Shown here in pieces: positions 1 through 8,583 of a DNA stretch of 64,000 nt. This stretch comes from Thermoflavifilum thermophilum (GTDB lineage Bacteria > Bacteroidota > Bacteroidia > Chitinophagales > Chitinophagaceae): contig NZ_FPCJ01000001.1 in NCBI RefSeq assembly GCF_900116565.1, forward strand, positions 2,476,540 to 2,540,539, read 5' to 3'. Every line of letters begins with the position of its first letter. Position 1 is the stretch's first letter. The notes under the pieces are model-generated. The model was not told the origin of the DNA. It was given only the letters and a program-made list of their open reading frames with translations, and did no database searches. Made by a program: the position numbers and the translations under genes.

Positions 1-228
1 GCCACCGGCGTACACAACGGCGTTTTGCCCGACCGGATTGACTGGAATCAACCCATTGCACTGGTACTGGGATCCGAAGACAGTGGCTTACCCAAGCCCT
101 GTATGGAACAGGCCGATGCAGTGGTTACCATTCCCATTCATCCCGATTTCGACTCCCTGAATGTATCGGTGGCTGCAGGTATTTTGCTGTATCAGGCTGC
201 GATGCAACGCCAAACCTTTCACCAATAA
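1..228 (+). CDS. SpoU/TrmH-family rRNA 2'-O-methyltransferase, C-terminal part (partial)
   Basis: The reading frame is open from the first base of the window, so the gene begins upstream and only its last 75 codons are seen. It carries the two C-terminal signature blocks of the SPOUT fold: GSEDSGL, which belongs to the trefoil knot that binds S-adenosylmethionine, and a later IPIHPDFDSLNVSVA block with the conserved Asn-Val-Ser. Members of this family methylate ribose 2'-OH groups in rRNA or tRNA. The closest well-known relative is RlmB (23S rRNA G2251), but the window lacks the N-terminal part needed to separate RlmB from TrmH-like paralogues. Confidence 0.88.
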   Translation, partial: ATGVHNGVLPDRIDWNQPIALVLGSEDSGLPKPCMEQADAVVTIPIHPDFDSLNVSVAAGILLYQAAMQRQTFHQ

Positions 229-325
229 CAATTGCGAAAAGCATGCATGTTTTGTAATAAATGCAGACGAAGCGCAGCAGAAACCTTGTGCACGGCTGAG
301 TTGAGAAATTTTGTATTTTCATTTC

Positions 326-1186
326 ATGTCAAATCAAAATCGAGTTATCATCACCGAATGTCCGCGTGATGCCATGCAGGGATGGCCACGCCTGATTGCT
401 ACGGAGCAAAAGATCCGTTATCTGAATGTCCTGATGCGGGTGGGCTTTGATGTGCTTGATTTTGGAAGCTTTGTCTCGCCGAAAGCCGTGCCGCAGATGG
501 CCGATACAGATGAAGTGTTGAAGGGTCTGGAAAAACGCGGGGGTACACAATTGCTGGCTATCATAGTCAATGAACGAGGAGCGGAGCGGGCGCTGGCTTA
601 TCCGCAAATTGATCTGCTGGGTTTTCCGTTTTCGCTTTCTGAAACATTTCAGCAACGCAATGCCCATCAAACCATGCAGCAGGCGCTGGAACAGGTGAAG
701 CATATCCAGGCAATGCTGGAGGGCACGCAGGCCCAAATGTTGATTTACCTTTCCATGGGCTTTGGCAATCCCTATGGAGATCCCTATCATGAAGATTGGG
801 TATATGCCTGGATTGATCGTTTGGCTGCGTTGGGTATTCGATATTTTGCGCTGGCTGATACGGTAGCGCTGGCTCATCCGGACCTCATCCGGCGCATCTT
901 CCAGCGGGTATTACCCGCTTTTCCTGAACTGCATATTGGTGCCCATCTGCATGTGACGCCCCACAACTGGCAGCAAAATTTGCAAGCTGCTTTTGAAAGC
1001 GGATGTCGGCGATTTGACAGTGCATTGGGAGGCTATGGCGGTTGCCCCATGGCTGCAGACCAACTGACCGGCAACCTGGCAACGGAACAGTTGATTGAAT
1101 ACCTCAAAAACCAGTCTGTACCATTATCCATTCACCAGGAATGGTTGCAAAAGGCCCGGCAAATGGTAGCGGAAATATTTGTATGA
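326..1186 (+). CDS. Hydroxymethylglutaryl-CoA lyase-like enzyme
   Basis: This 286-residue protein belongs to the HMGL/DRE-TIM barrel metalloenzymes. The active-site entry motif reads TECPRDAMQ (Arg14, Asp15), where typical HMG-CoA lyases have EVGPRDGLQ. A metal-binding HLHVTPHN block lies around residue 210, and a GGCP block with the conserved active-site cysteine, followed by TGNLATE, around residue 240. HMG-CoA lyase splits HMG-CoA into acetoacetate and acetyl-CoA in leucine and ketone-body breakdown. The ATG at 326 is preferred over an in-frame TTG at 311. The gene stands alone, with no leucine-degradation neighbours, and the altered first motif leaves room for a related aldolase-type activity. 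Confidence 0.82.
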   Translation: MSNQNRVIITECPRDAMQGWPRLIATEQKIRYLNVLMRVGFDVLDFGSFVSPKAVPQMADTDEVLKGLEKRGGTQLLAIIVNERGAERALAYPQIDLLGFPFSLSETFQQRNAHQTMQQALEQVKHIQAMLEGTQAQMLIYLSMGFGNPYGDPYHEDWVYAWIDRLAALGIRYFALADTVALAHPDLIRRIFQRVLPAFPELHIGAHLHVTPHNWQQNLQAAFESGCRRFDSALGGYGGCPMAADQLTGNLATEQLIEYLKNQSVPLSIHQEWLQKARQMVAEIFV

Positions 1187-1213
1187 AATCCGGTCATGAT
1201 GCCAAAACATTTA

Positions 1214-1244
1214 TTTGAAAAATAAAATCAAACTGCTAACTTTC
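1214..1244 (+). promoter_or_regulatory. Bacteroidota-type promoter of the ECF sigma gene
   Basis: TTTG at 1214-1217 is followed after 19 bases by TAACTTTC at 1237-1244. This matches the primary-sigma consensus of Bacteroidota (TTTG, about 19-21 bases, TAnnTTTG) with one mismatch. Transcription would start near 1250, about 40 bases before the sigma-factor ATG. Confidence 0.6.
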
Positions 1245-1288
1245 GCGTGTTACCCTGACAATTTCATTAGCCTGAAACCCACTACCAG

Positions 1289-1849
1289 ATGAAACATAAA
1301 ACTTTACACTGCCTTCAGCAACAGATTGCCCGCGGGGATGAACAGGCATTTGAAGCACTGATGCATGAAACGATGCCTCTGTTGCATGCTTATGCTTTCC
1401 GCTTGCTGCGCCACGAACAGCTGGCAGAAGAAGCGGTGATGGATGTCTTTGTAAAATTGTGGGAACGCCGCACCAGCTTTGGCGAAGTTCACAATCCCGT
1501 TTTTTATTTGTTAAAAGCTGTAAAAAACACGGCTCTGAATTATCTTAAACTCAATTCCAAAGCACCATTGGCCACAGAAGCTGAGCTGCAGGAAGATTAT
1601 TTTGCTTTGCAAATCACCCCTGAAGATACTTTGATTTCCAAAGAACATATACAACAAATTCAGCAGGCATTGGATGAACTGCCTCCTCGCTCCCGGCAGG
1701 TGCTCCTGCTCTGCAAGGAATACCGGCTCAGCTATGCTGAAGTGGCTGAACTGCTGGGCATTTCGCAGGCTACCGTCAATGTGCACATGACGCAGGCATT
1801 GAAAAAGCTCTGGAAAACGCTGGAAGCTCTTCATCTCGTTTCTTCCTGA
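1289..1849 (+). CDS. ECF RNA polymerase sigma factor (FecI-like)
   Basis: This 186-residue protein has the two-domain layout of extracytoplasmic-function sigma factors. Region 2 spans about residues 25-95, with AEEAVMDVFVKLWERR in the core-binding and -10-recognition part. Region 4 spans about 125-180 and has a helix-turn-helix around LSYAEVAELLGISQATVNVHM. Region 3 is absent, as expected. It is followed by a FecR anti-sigma gene, a SusC gene and a SusD gene. That order is the standard one in Bacteroidota for trans-envelope control of a glycan uptake locus. Its own promoter looks like a housekeeping one, so the sigma factor is probably made constitutively and held by FecR until substrate binds SusC. 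Confidence 0.92.
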   Translation: MKHKTLHCLQQQIARGDEQAFEALMHETMPLLHAYAFRLLRHEQLAEEAVMDVFVKLWERRTSFGEVHNPVFYLLKAVKNTALNYLKLNSKAPLATEAELQEDYFALQITPEDTLISKEHIQQIQQALDELPPRSRQVLLLCKEYRLSYAEVAELLGISQATVNVHMTQALKKLWKTLEALHLVSS

Positions 1850-1964
1850 ATTGCTATTTCGATAGGCAGGTGCCCATATCGGGTAAGACAAAACAATCCA
1901 CCATCATTTTTCTCCGCTAATTGTTTTTTCCTCAGCAATTGTCTTTTTATAGTTGGCAGCCTAT

Positions 1965-3092
1965 ATGTTTAATCGCATGGATGAATCTATCTGGGAATTG
2001 ATTGTCAAGATGTTTAGCGAAGGCCTCGATGCTGAAGAGCAGGATAGGCTGCAGCAATGGTTTCTGGAGCATCCGGAATCGTGGATCAAAAGCGGCATAT
2101 TGCAAAAAGCAAGATTGGTGTTGATACACGATCTTGACGAAGAACGCCGACAAGCCATGATAGCAAAAGTGAAACAACGGATTCAGGAGGAAGCAACAGC
2201 TGAAAACGCTGTGTTACAGGATACCCGTACCGGAAGTTTTTGGCAAAAAGGCAAAACGCTGGTTTGGGGGATGCTGGGTGCTGTCCTTATCATCGGTGTG
2301 GGTATCACCTGGTGGGTGCACACTCAGGGGAACAGGCATTCAGCTGAAAAGGTATGGAAGACCATCAGTACAGCACCGGGTGTGAAATCCATGATCAGCC
2401 TACCCGATGGAAGTACTATCTGGCTGAATGCCGCCACCACCCTGAAATATCCGGAAACTTTTTCGAATAGCATGCGCGAAGTGTTCTTAACGGGTGAGGC
2501 TTATTTTAAAATTGTGCATCGCACCCATCAGCCTTTTGTAATTCATACCCGCGAAATGGATATTCGCGATTTGGGTACAGAATTCAATGTGCGAGCCTAT
2601 CCGGATGAAGATTTTACGGAAACCGTATTGATTTCTGGTGCAGTAGCCATCAAACTGCATGAGCAACAAGGTAAGGATCAACTGATTTATTTGAAGCCTG
2701 ATCAGAAAATTATTTTCCGGAGGCGACATGCTGAGACACCAGCCGAGCCCGCATCTCCTCAAAAACCATTAAAAACCCTTCCTGCTCCTGAGCAAGAACA
2801 GGTAAAGCTTGTACCCCTGCAACCCCTTGCCGATCATTTGATTCCGGAAATCGCCTGGAAAGATAACCAACTGGTATTTGAAGATGAAAGTTTTGTTGAA
2901 CTGGCGCAGCGTCTGCAGCGCTGGTATGGTATTCCGTTTCATATTGAAAGTGAAGCGCTGGCCCATCAGCGGTTTACAGGGCGGGCCGATAATGTGTCGT
3001 TGACCCAGCTGTTGCAGATTTTGCAGAAAATTAAACCGTTCCGGTACCAGATTACCGATACGGCAGTGTTTATTCAATCCTTTACACCATGA
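1965..3092 (+). CDS. FecR-family anti-sigma factor
   Basis: The protein has a cytoplasmic N-terminal part of about 95 residues that would bind the sigma factor. A single membrane helix follows at about residues 98-118 (GMLGAVLIIGVGITWW). Next is a periplasmic FecR domain at about 140-235, seen as LPDGSTIWLNAATTLKYP and VFLTGEAYF. The C-terminal domain at about 305-372 resembles the short STN-like domain common in Bacteroidota FecR proteins, with FEDESFVELAQRLQRWYG. It would relay a signal from the STN domain of the SusC encoded next. The ATG at 1965 is chosen; an upstream TTG (1953) and a later ATG (1977) are also in frame. Confidence 0.9.
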   Translation: MFNRMDESIWELIVKMFSEGLDAEEQDRLQQWFLEHPESWIKSGILQKARLVLIHDLDEERRQAMIAKVKQRIQEEATAENAVLQDTRTGSFWQKGKTLVWGMLGAVLIIGVGITWWVHTQGNRHSAEKVWKTISTAPGVKSMISLPDGSTIWLNAATTLKYPETFSNSMREVFLTGEAYFKIVHRTHQPFVIHTREMDIRDLGTEFNVRAYPDEDFTETVLISGAVAIKLHEQQGKDQLIYLKPDQKIIFRRRHAETPAEPASPQKPLKTLPAPEQEQVKLVPLQPLADHLIPEIAWKDNQLVFEDESFVELAQRLQRWYGIPFHIESEALAHQRFTGRADNVSLTQLLQILQKIKPFRYQITDTAVFIQSFTP

Positions 3093-3174
3093 AAAACAAA
3101 GGCATCAAACACGGCATAAAAAAATACTGGCAGCCTCCCTGAGCTTACACGGGCTTTTATCCGGAATAAAAAAA

Positions 3175-3198
3175 CGGAGGATATGGGGGTATCCTCCG
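3175..3198 (+). terminator. Perfect 9-bp hairpin between anti-sigma gene and susC
   Basis: CGGAGGATA (3175-3183) and TATCCTCCG (3190-3198) form a perfect 9-bp stem with a 6-base loop, TGGGGG. The following bases (CGACCGGAAC) are not a T-tract, so it is not a classical intrinsic terminator. On the opposite strand it is followed by TTTTTTTATTCC. It could still attenuate read-through from fecR into susC or protect the susC mRNA 5' end, since susC starts 60 bases further on. Confidence 0.5.
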
Positions 3199-3257
3199 CG
3201 ACCGGAACAACCGAAAAATGAATTCCGATTTGTTCACGATTTAAACCTTTGCAAAAT

Positions 3258-6200
3258 ATGAAAAAATTACCTACGCAGGTTCTATCCCGCGAATATTCAC
3301 TTGCACGAAAGGTATGCCTTATGTCAAAGTTTACTGTGCTGTTGTTGCTGGCGTTTTTACAGGTTTCTGCCTCAGGATATTCACAAAACACCTTTACGCT
3401 CCATTTTCGCAAAACGAGCGTTGAGCGGATTTTGCGTTATGTGGAAAAACATTCCGACTATGTTTTTTACTATACCAACGACGAACTGGAATCCCTTCCC
3501 AGCCTGGATCTCGATTTAAAAGATATTACCCTGCCCGAGCTGCTGGACAGCCTCAGCAGCCGATTGGGAATCGGATATCAGATCCTGGACAACAAGCTGG
3601 TGCTGATCGGGACTCATTTGCATGCCATGCAGGACAGGCGCATTACCGGAAGGGTTACCGACAGCACGGGTAAGCCCCTGGCGGGTGTAACGGTTCGGGT
3701 AAAAGGCAAGCAGATAGGTACCGTTACGGATGCGGATGGGCGTTTTTCCCTTGTAGTGCCCGATGATGCCGTGCTCGAATTCAGCGCTATTGGCTATAAC
3801 AGGGTTGAGATGCCTGTCGGTGACAGGCAAACGATTGCCGTGAGTTTGCACGAAATATCCAGTGCACTCAACGAAATTGTGGTGGTGGGCTATGGCACGG
3901 AAAAGAAGGCTACCCTGACGGGTTCCATCAGCAGCGTGAAAGGATCAGATATTGTGAAATCACCGGCGGTGAATGTGAGCAACAGCCTGGTGGGCCGTTT
4001 ACCCGGGCTCACTGCCGTGCAGAGCAGTGGCGAGCCTGGTTATGATGGGTCAACTATTCGCATCAGAGGTATCAACTCTTTCAATAACAACGATCCGCTG
4101 GTAGTAGTGGATGGTATTCCGTATCGCAGCCTGGAACGCATAGATCCGAACAGCATTGAAAGCATCACCATTCTGAAAGATGCTTCCGCAGCTATTTACG
4201 GTTCAGAAGCGGCCAATGGTGTTATTCTCATTACTACCAAAAGAGGAAGAGTGGGGAAACCCCAGATTGGTTTGAGTCTCAATTATGGCTACAACCAGCC
4301 CACTCGCATTCCCAAGATGGCTGATGCAGCTACCTATGCTACCATGCTCAATGAAATCGCCGACTATGCCGGCACACCAGAACCTTATTCAGCCGATGAT
4401 ATCAAAAAATTCAAGGATGGATCTGATCCCTGGCTGCATCCCAATACCGATTGGTTTAAGGAAGTGATTAAAAAATGGTCAGATCAGTATGCCGGTGATA
4501 TCAGTATTTCAGGAGGTACAGAATCTATGCGGTATTATGTGTTGGTTGGTACTAAATTTGAAGATGGTAATTACCGTCGCAGTGCTACTTTTTATCGTCA
4601 GCACAATTTTCTTGCAAACCTGGATGCGCACATCAATAAGGATGTGCATGTAGGGGTGGATTTGAGCGGCCGGGAAGAATACCGACATTTTCCCACTCGC
4701 GGCGCGGGAGAAATCTTTCGGTTTGTGATGCGGGGTAAACCCACCATGAATGCTTATTGGCCCAACGGCTTACCGGGTCCGGATATTGAATATGGCGATA
4801 ATCCGGCCGTCATTGTTACATCGGCTACAGGATATGATAAGGACTTGCGGTATTATCTGAACAGCAATTTGCATCTCGACATCAATATTCCCTGGATTAA
4901 AGGATTATCCATAACCGGCAATGCTGCATTTGATAAAGGATTTCAATTCCGTAAGCTTTGGCAAACACCCTGGTATCTCTATACCCTGCAGGGCTTTGAT
5001 TCGGCCGGCAATCCTATCCTCATCAAGGGCCAACGTGGATATGATAAACCCCAGCTTACCGAATGGGCGGCCGACAATACCACCATCACTTTAAATGCTT
5101 TATTGAATTACGAACATCGCTTTGGGTTGAATCATGATTTTAAATTCATGGTCGGTACGGAATCCATCAAAGGCTATGGGAATAATTTCAATGCTTTCCG
5201 CCGGTTCAACTCCACAGCTATTGATCAACTCTTTGCAGGTTTGCAGGATGCATACCTGAACAACGGGGGATCGGGCTATATCAATGCTCGATTAAATTAT
5301 TTCGGCCGGGTCAATTATGGTTACAAGGAAAAATACCTGTTGGAGTTTGTATGGCGCTACGACGGCTCATATATCTTTCCAGAAAATCACCGGTTTGGTT
5401 TCTTCCCCGGCGTATCGGCCGGATGGCGAATCTCTCAGGAAAACTTCTGGCAAAAGGCCCTGCCTTTCATCAGCGATTTCAAGCTCCGCGCTTCTTACGG
5501 GCAAACGGGTAATGACCGCATTGATGAATGGCAATACCTCGCCACTTACTCTTTAGGCAACTGGTTTAACGGCAATTATGGCTATGGCTCATTGAGTTTG
5601 AGTTATTATCCTTTTGTAACGAATGGGAATGTAGAAAATCAAACTTTGTATGAATCCCGAATTCCCAATCCCAATGTAACCTGGGAACGTGCCAATCAAA
5701 CGGATGTGGGCTTTGATGCCACCTTGCTGAGAAGCAAGCTTTCCGTAACGTTTGATTATTTCAGTTATATCCGGTCAAAAATTCTCTGGTACCGGAATGC
5801 AACCGTGCCTTTATCAACCGGTTTGGCTTTGCCACGAGAAAACATTGGGAAAGCTGGTAACCGAGGATTTGACTTTGCAGTAAATTATCAGGATCAAGCT
5901 GGTAAATTGCATTATCAGGTGGGCGTAAACGGGGGCTACGCGCGCAATCGTGTCATTTACTGGGATGAGCCACCCGGTGCACCCAAATATCAACAAACTA
6001 CCGGTCATCCATTCCCCTCATCGGGGTTGTATTATGTGGCCATCGGGGTCTTTCATAATCAGGCTGAGATCGATAAATATCCGCACTGGCCAGGTGCCCG
6101 GCCCGGTGATATCATTTTCAAGGATGTCAACGGCGATGGGAAAATTGATGGTAATGATCGGATCAGGAGTTACAAAAATAATATACCCCGGTTTACGGGT

Positions 6201-6653
6201 GGCTTAACCGCGCAGCTGCAATATGGCCCATTTGATCTGTCATTCTTGTTGCAGGGGGCTGCAGGAGCTGAAAACTATGTGTTTACAGAGTCCGGAGAAA
6301 TTGGAAATTTTCTGGAAAGCTTTGCTGATGGCCGTTGGACACCTTCTAACCCCAACGCCAACAAGCCTCGTACTTTCAATCGTAGCAATGAATACTGGGC
6401 TTCCCAGGCCAATACCTATTTCCTGCATAGCACGGATTATCTGCGTTTGAAGAACCTGGAACTGGGATATTCTTTACCTGCACATGCCCTGCAGCGGTTG
6501 GGCTTTCAACAATTCCGGATTTATGTGAGTGGATACAACTTGCTTACCTACAGTCCGCACTATAAAGATTTTGATCCGGAAGCATCAGCTGGCAGCGGGC
6601 AAAGCTACCCCTTGCAACGAATTGTGAATGTGGGCTTGAATGCTAGTTTTTAA
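3258..6653 (+). CDS. SusC/RagA-family TonB-linked outer-membrane receptor with STN domain
   Basis: This 1131-residue protein would import glycan fragments across the outer membrane with its SusD partner. A signal peptide around residues 20-45 (FTVLLLLAFLQVSASGYSQ) precedes an STN domain at about 48-118, the part that signals to FecR. A carboxypeptidase-like regulatory domain follows at about 125-198 (GRVTDSTGKPLAGVTVRVKG), then a TonB-box-like EIVVVGYG near 210 and a plug domain to about 330 with the family-typical RIRGINSFNNNDPLVVVDG. The remainder is the 22-strand barrel, and DVNGDGKIDGND near residue 955 is the calcium-loop-like motif usual in this family. The ATG at 3258 follows an in-frame TTG at 3249. 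The presence of STN fits the adjacent sigma/anti-sigma pair. Confidence 0.95.
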   Translation: MKKLPTQVLSREYSLARKVCLMSKFTVLLLLAFLQVSASGYSQNTFTLHFRKTSVERILRYVEKHSDYVFYYTNDELESLPSLDLDLKDITLPELLDSLSSRLGIGYQILDNKLVLIGTHLHAMQDRRITGRVTDSTGKPLAGVTVRVKGKQIGTVTDADGRFSLVVPDDAVLEFSAIGYNRVEMPVGDRQTIAVSLHEISSALNEIVVVGYGTEKKATLTGSISSVKGSDIVKSPAVNVSNSLVGRLPGLTAVQSSGEPGYDGSTIRIRGINSFNNNDPLVVVDGIPYRSLERIDPNSIESITILKDASAAIYGSEAANGVILITTKRGRVGKPQIGLSLNYGYNQPTRIPKMADAATYATMLNEIADYAGTPEPYSADDIKKFKDGSDPWLHPNTDWFKEVIKKWSDQYAGDISISGGTESMRYYVLVGTKFEDGNYRRSATFYRQHNFLANLDAHINKDVHVGVDLSGREEYRHFPTRGAGEIFRFVMRGKPTMNAYWPNGLPGPDIEYGDNPAVIVTSATGYDKDLRYYLNSNLHLDINIPWIKGLSITGNAAFDKGFQFRKLWQTPWYLYTLQGFDSAGNPILIKGQRGYDKPQLTEWAADNTTITLNALLNYEHRFGLNHDFKFMVGTESIKGYGNNFNAFRRFNSTAIDQLFAGLQDAYLNNGGSGYINARLNYFGRVNYGYKEKYLLEFVWRYDGSYIFPENHRFGFFPGVSAGWRISQENFWQKALPFISDFKLRASYGQTGNDRIDEWQYLATYSLGNWFNGNYGYGSLSLSYYPFVTNGNVENQTLYESRIPNPNVTWERANQTDVGFDATLLRSKLSVTFDYFSYIRSKILWYRNATVPLSTGLALPRENIGKAGNRGFDFAVNYQDQAGKLHYQVGVNGGYARNRVIYWDEPPGAPKYQQTTGHPFPSSGLYYVAIGVFHNQAEIDKYPHWPGARPGDIIFKDVNGDGKIDGNDRIRSYKNNIPRFTGGLTAQLQYGPFDLSFLLQGAAGAENYVFTESGEIGNFLESFADGRWTPSNPNANKPRTFNRSNEYWASQANTYFLHSTDYLRLKNLELGYSLPAHALQRLGFQQFRIYVSGYNLLTYSPHYKDFDPEASAGSGQSYPLQRIVNVGLNASF

Positions 6654-6667
6654 TGTATTAAAACGAA

Positions 6668-8485
6668 ATGACTATGAAACGCATCCTATATTTATTGCTC
6701 AGCATATGGATCCTTTCTGGCTTTTATGCCTGTAACAAGGATTTTCTCAATGTCTCGCCCAAGGATCAATATTCGGATAATGCCGTATGGAATGATCCCA
6801 ATTTGATTCAAGCTTTTGTGGATAATATCTATGGAGGCATTCCCCACGGGTTTGATATTTTGATGATGTCTTCCCTAAGCGATGAAGCCGTGTTTACGCC
6901 CGACTGGGGTGCAGAAAATGTGAATCGGGGATTGCTTACACCCAGTGATCTGGAAATCTTTGATCCAGGATTTTGGGGATCCGTGCAAACGGTGATCCGA
7001 AGCTGGAAAACGCAGTACAAATACATTCGCGCTTGTAACCTGTTTTTTTCCAAGATTGATCAGGCACCCATTGATGCAAGCCTGAAGCAGCGCATGAAGG
7101 GCGAAGTTCATTTCCTGCGGGCATATCTTTATTTCCAGTTGGTGGAAATGTATGGCGGAGTACCCATCATTACACAGGCTTATACCCTCACAGATAGTTT
7201 TAACGTCCCCCGGAATACTTTTGCCGAATGTGTGGATTTCATCACCAAAGAATGTGATTCTGCTGCTGCTCTCTTGCCTTTGCAGTATTCAGGCGATAAT
7301 ATTGGCCGTGCTACCAAAGGTGCTGCACTTGCGTTGAAAGCGCGTATGTTGCTGTATGCAGCCAGTGATTTGTTTAATTCACAGGCCTCCTGGGCTCCCG
7401 GATATGCTCATCCCGAGCTGGTGAGCTATGTGGGTGGCGATCGGATGGCGCGCTGGCAGGCGGCTAAAGATGCGGCCAAAGCGGTGATGGATTTGGGTAT
7501 TTATGATCTATATAAACCCAATCCACAGTCGGCTCAAGAGGCGGCACAGAATTATCAGCAGCTATTCCTTCAGCAATCCACGCCCGAAGATATCTTCGTA
7601 AAGTTTTTCACCCAGAAGGTGAATGAGAACTGGATGGGTTACAGTCCTGGCCAATATTGCCAGCCCAATGGATGGCATTGCTGGGGCAACAATACGCCCA
7701 CCCAGCAAATGGTGGATATGTATGAGATGGCCGATGGTACACCATTCGACTGGAGCAATCCCGCAGAAGCAGCCAATCCGTATGCCAACCGCGATCCTCG
7801 TTTTTATGCCAGCATCCTGTATAACGGTGCTCAGTGGCGGCCCCGGCCCTCAGATGTGGCCCCCCTCGATCCGAATGGCATCGTGCAAACAGGCTACTGG
7901 GCCAAATGGAATCCACAAACCAACAGCGTGGATACCATTCCCGGCCTCGATACCCGCAAGAGCCCGTTTGAAAACTGGAATGGCACCTATACGGGTTATT
8001 ACATGAAAAAATTTATGGATCCAACCGTAGATGCCCAGTTTGTCCACCAAACCGTGCCCTGGCGCTACATCCGTTACACCGAGATTTTGCTGGACTACGC
8101 AGAAGCCTGCCTGGCTCTGGGTCAGGAAACGGAAGCCAAGACCTACATCAACATGATCCGCCAGCGGGCTTATATGCCCCCCATCACCTCTACCGGTCAG
8201 CAACTCATTAACGATTATCGGCGGGAGCGGGAAGTGGAACTGGCATTTGAAGATCAGCGCTATTTCGACGTACGGCGCTGGATGATTGCCGATTCGGCCT
8301 ACCAGAATGCCAAGGGGATTTTGATTATTTACCCTATGTTACCCGATCACACCACTTCGCCTACGCCGACTTACAAGGTGTATTCGGCGATTCCCCGGGC
8401 CTGGCAGCCGCATGCCTATTTCCTGCCCATTCAATTGGATGAAATCAACCGCAATCCCAAGCTGATCCAAAATCCCGGATATTGA
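6668..8485 (+). CDS. SusD/RagB-family glycan-binding lipoprotein
   Basis: This 605-residue surface lipoprotein would form the lid of the SusC transporter encoded 14 bases upstream. Its lipoprotein signal is clear: a basic start, a hydrophobic stretch (ILYLLLSIWILSGFYA) and a cysteine followed by NKDFLNVSPKDQ, the usual SusD beginning. TPR-like helices typical of the family appear (EVHFLRAYLYFQLVEMYGG around residues 138-156, and GAALALKARMLLYAA). The C-terminal region has RYTEILLDYAEA and the near-invariant RREREVELAFEDQRYFDVRRW. Translation may start at 6668 or at the second ATG, 6674. No catalytic function is expected. Confidence 0.95.
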   Translation: MTMKRILYLLLSIWILSGFYACNKDFLNVSPKDQYSDNAVWNDPNLIQAFVDNIYGGIPHGFDILMMSSLSDEAVFTPDWGAENVNRGLLTPSDLEIFDPGFWGSVQTVIRSWKTQYKYIRACNLFFSKIDQAPIDASLKQRMKGEVHFLRAYLYFQLVEMYGGVPIITQAYTLTDSFNVPRNTFAECVDFITKECDSAAALLPLQYSGDNIGRATKGAALALKARMLLYAASDLFNSQASWAPGYAHPELVSYVGGDRMARWQAAKDAAKAVMDLGIYDLYKPNPQSAQEAAQNYQQLFLQQSTPEDIFVKFFTQKVNENWMGYSPGQYCQPNGWHCWGNNTPTQQMVDMYEMADGTPFDWSNPAEAANPYANRDPRFYASILYNGAQWRPRPSDVAPLDPNGIVQTGYWAKWNPQTNSVDTIPGLDTRKSPFENWNGTYTGYYMKKFMDPTVDAQFVHQTVPWRYIRYTEILLDYAEACLALGQETEAKTYINMIRQRAYMPPITSTGQQLINDYRREREVELAFEDQRYFDVRRWMIADSAYQNAKGILIIYPMLPDHTTSPTPTYKVYSAIPRAWQPHAYFLPIQLDEINRNPKLIQNPGY

Positions 8486-8510
8486 CGTACGGGCAATGGA
8501 TTTGCTTTGC

Positions 8511-8545
8511 AACGACGGCAGCCTACGGGTTGCCGTCGTTTTTCT
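8511..8545 (+). terminator. Strong intrinsic terminator after susD
   Basis: AACGACGGCAGCC (8511-8523) pairs with GGTTGCCGTCGTT (8528-8540) to make a 13-bp stem with one G-T pair. It is capped by a four-base TACG loop and followed by TTTCTTTACTTTT. Stem length, loop and T-rich tail make this a textbook rho-independent terminator. It separates susC-susD from the fucosidase gene that begins 39 bases downstream. Confidence 0.85.
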
Positions 8546-8583
8546 TTACTTTTAAGCTGCTGATTTCGCATGTACATAACTTT

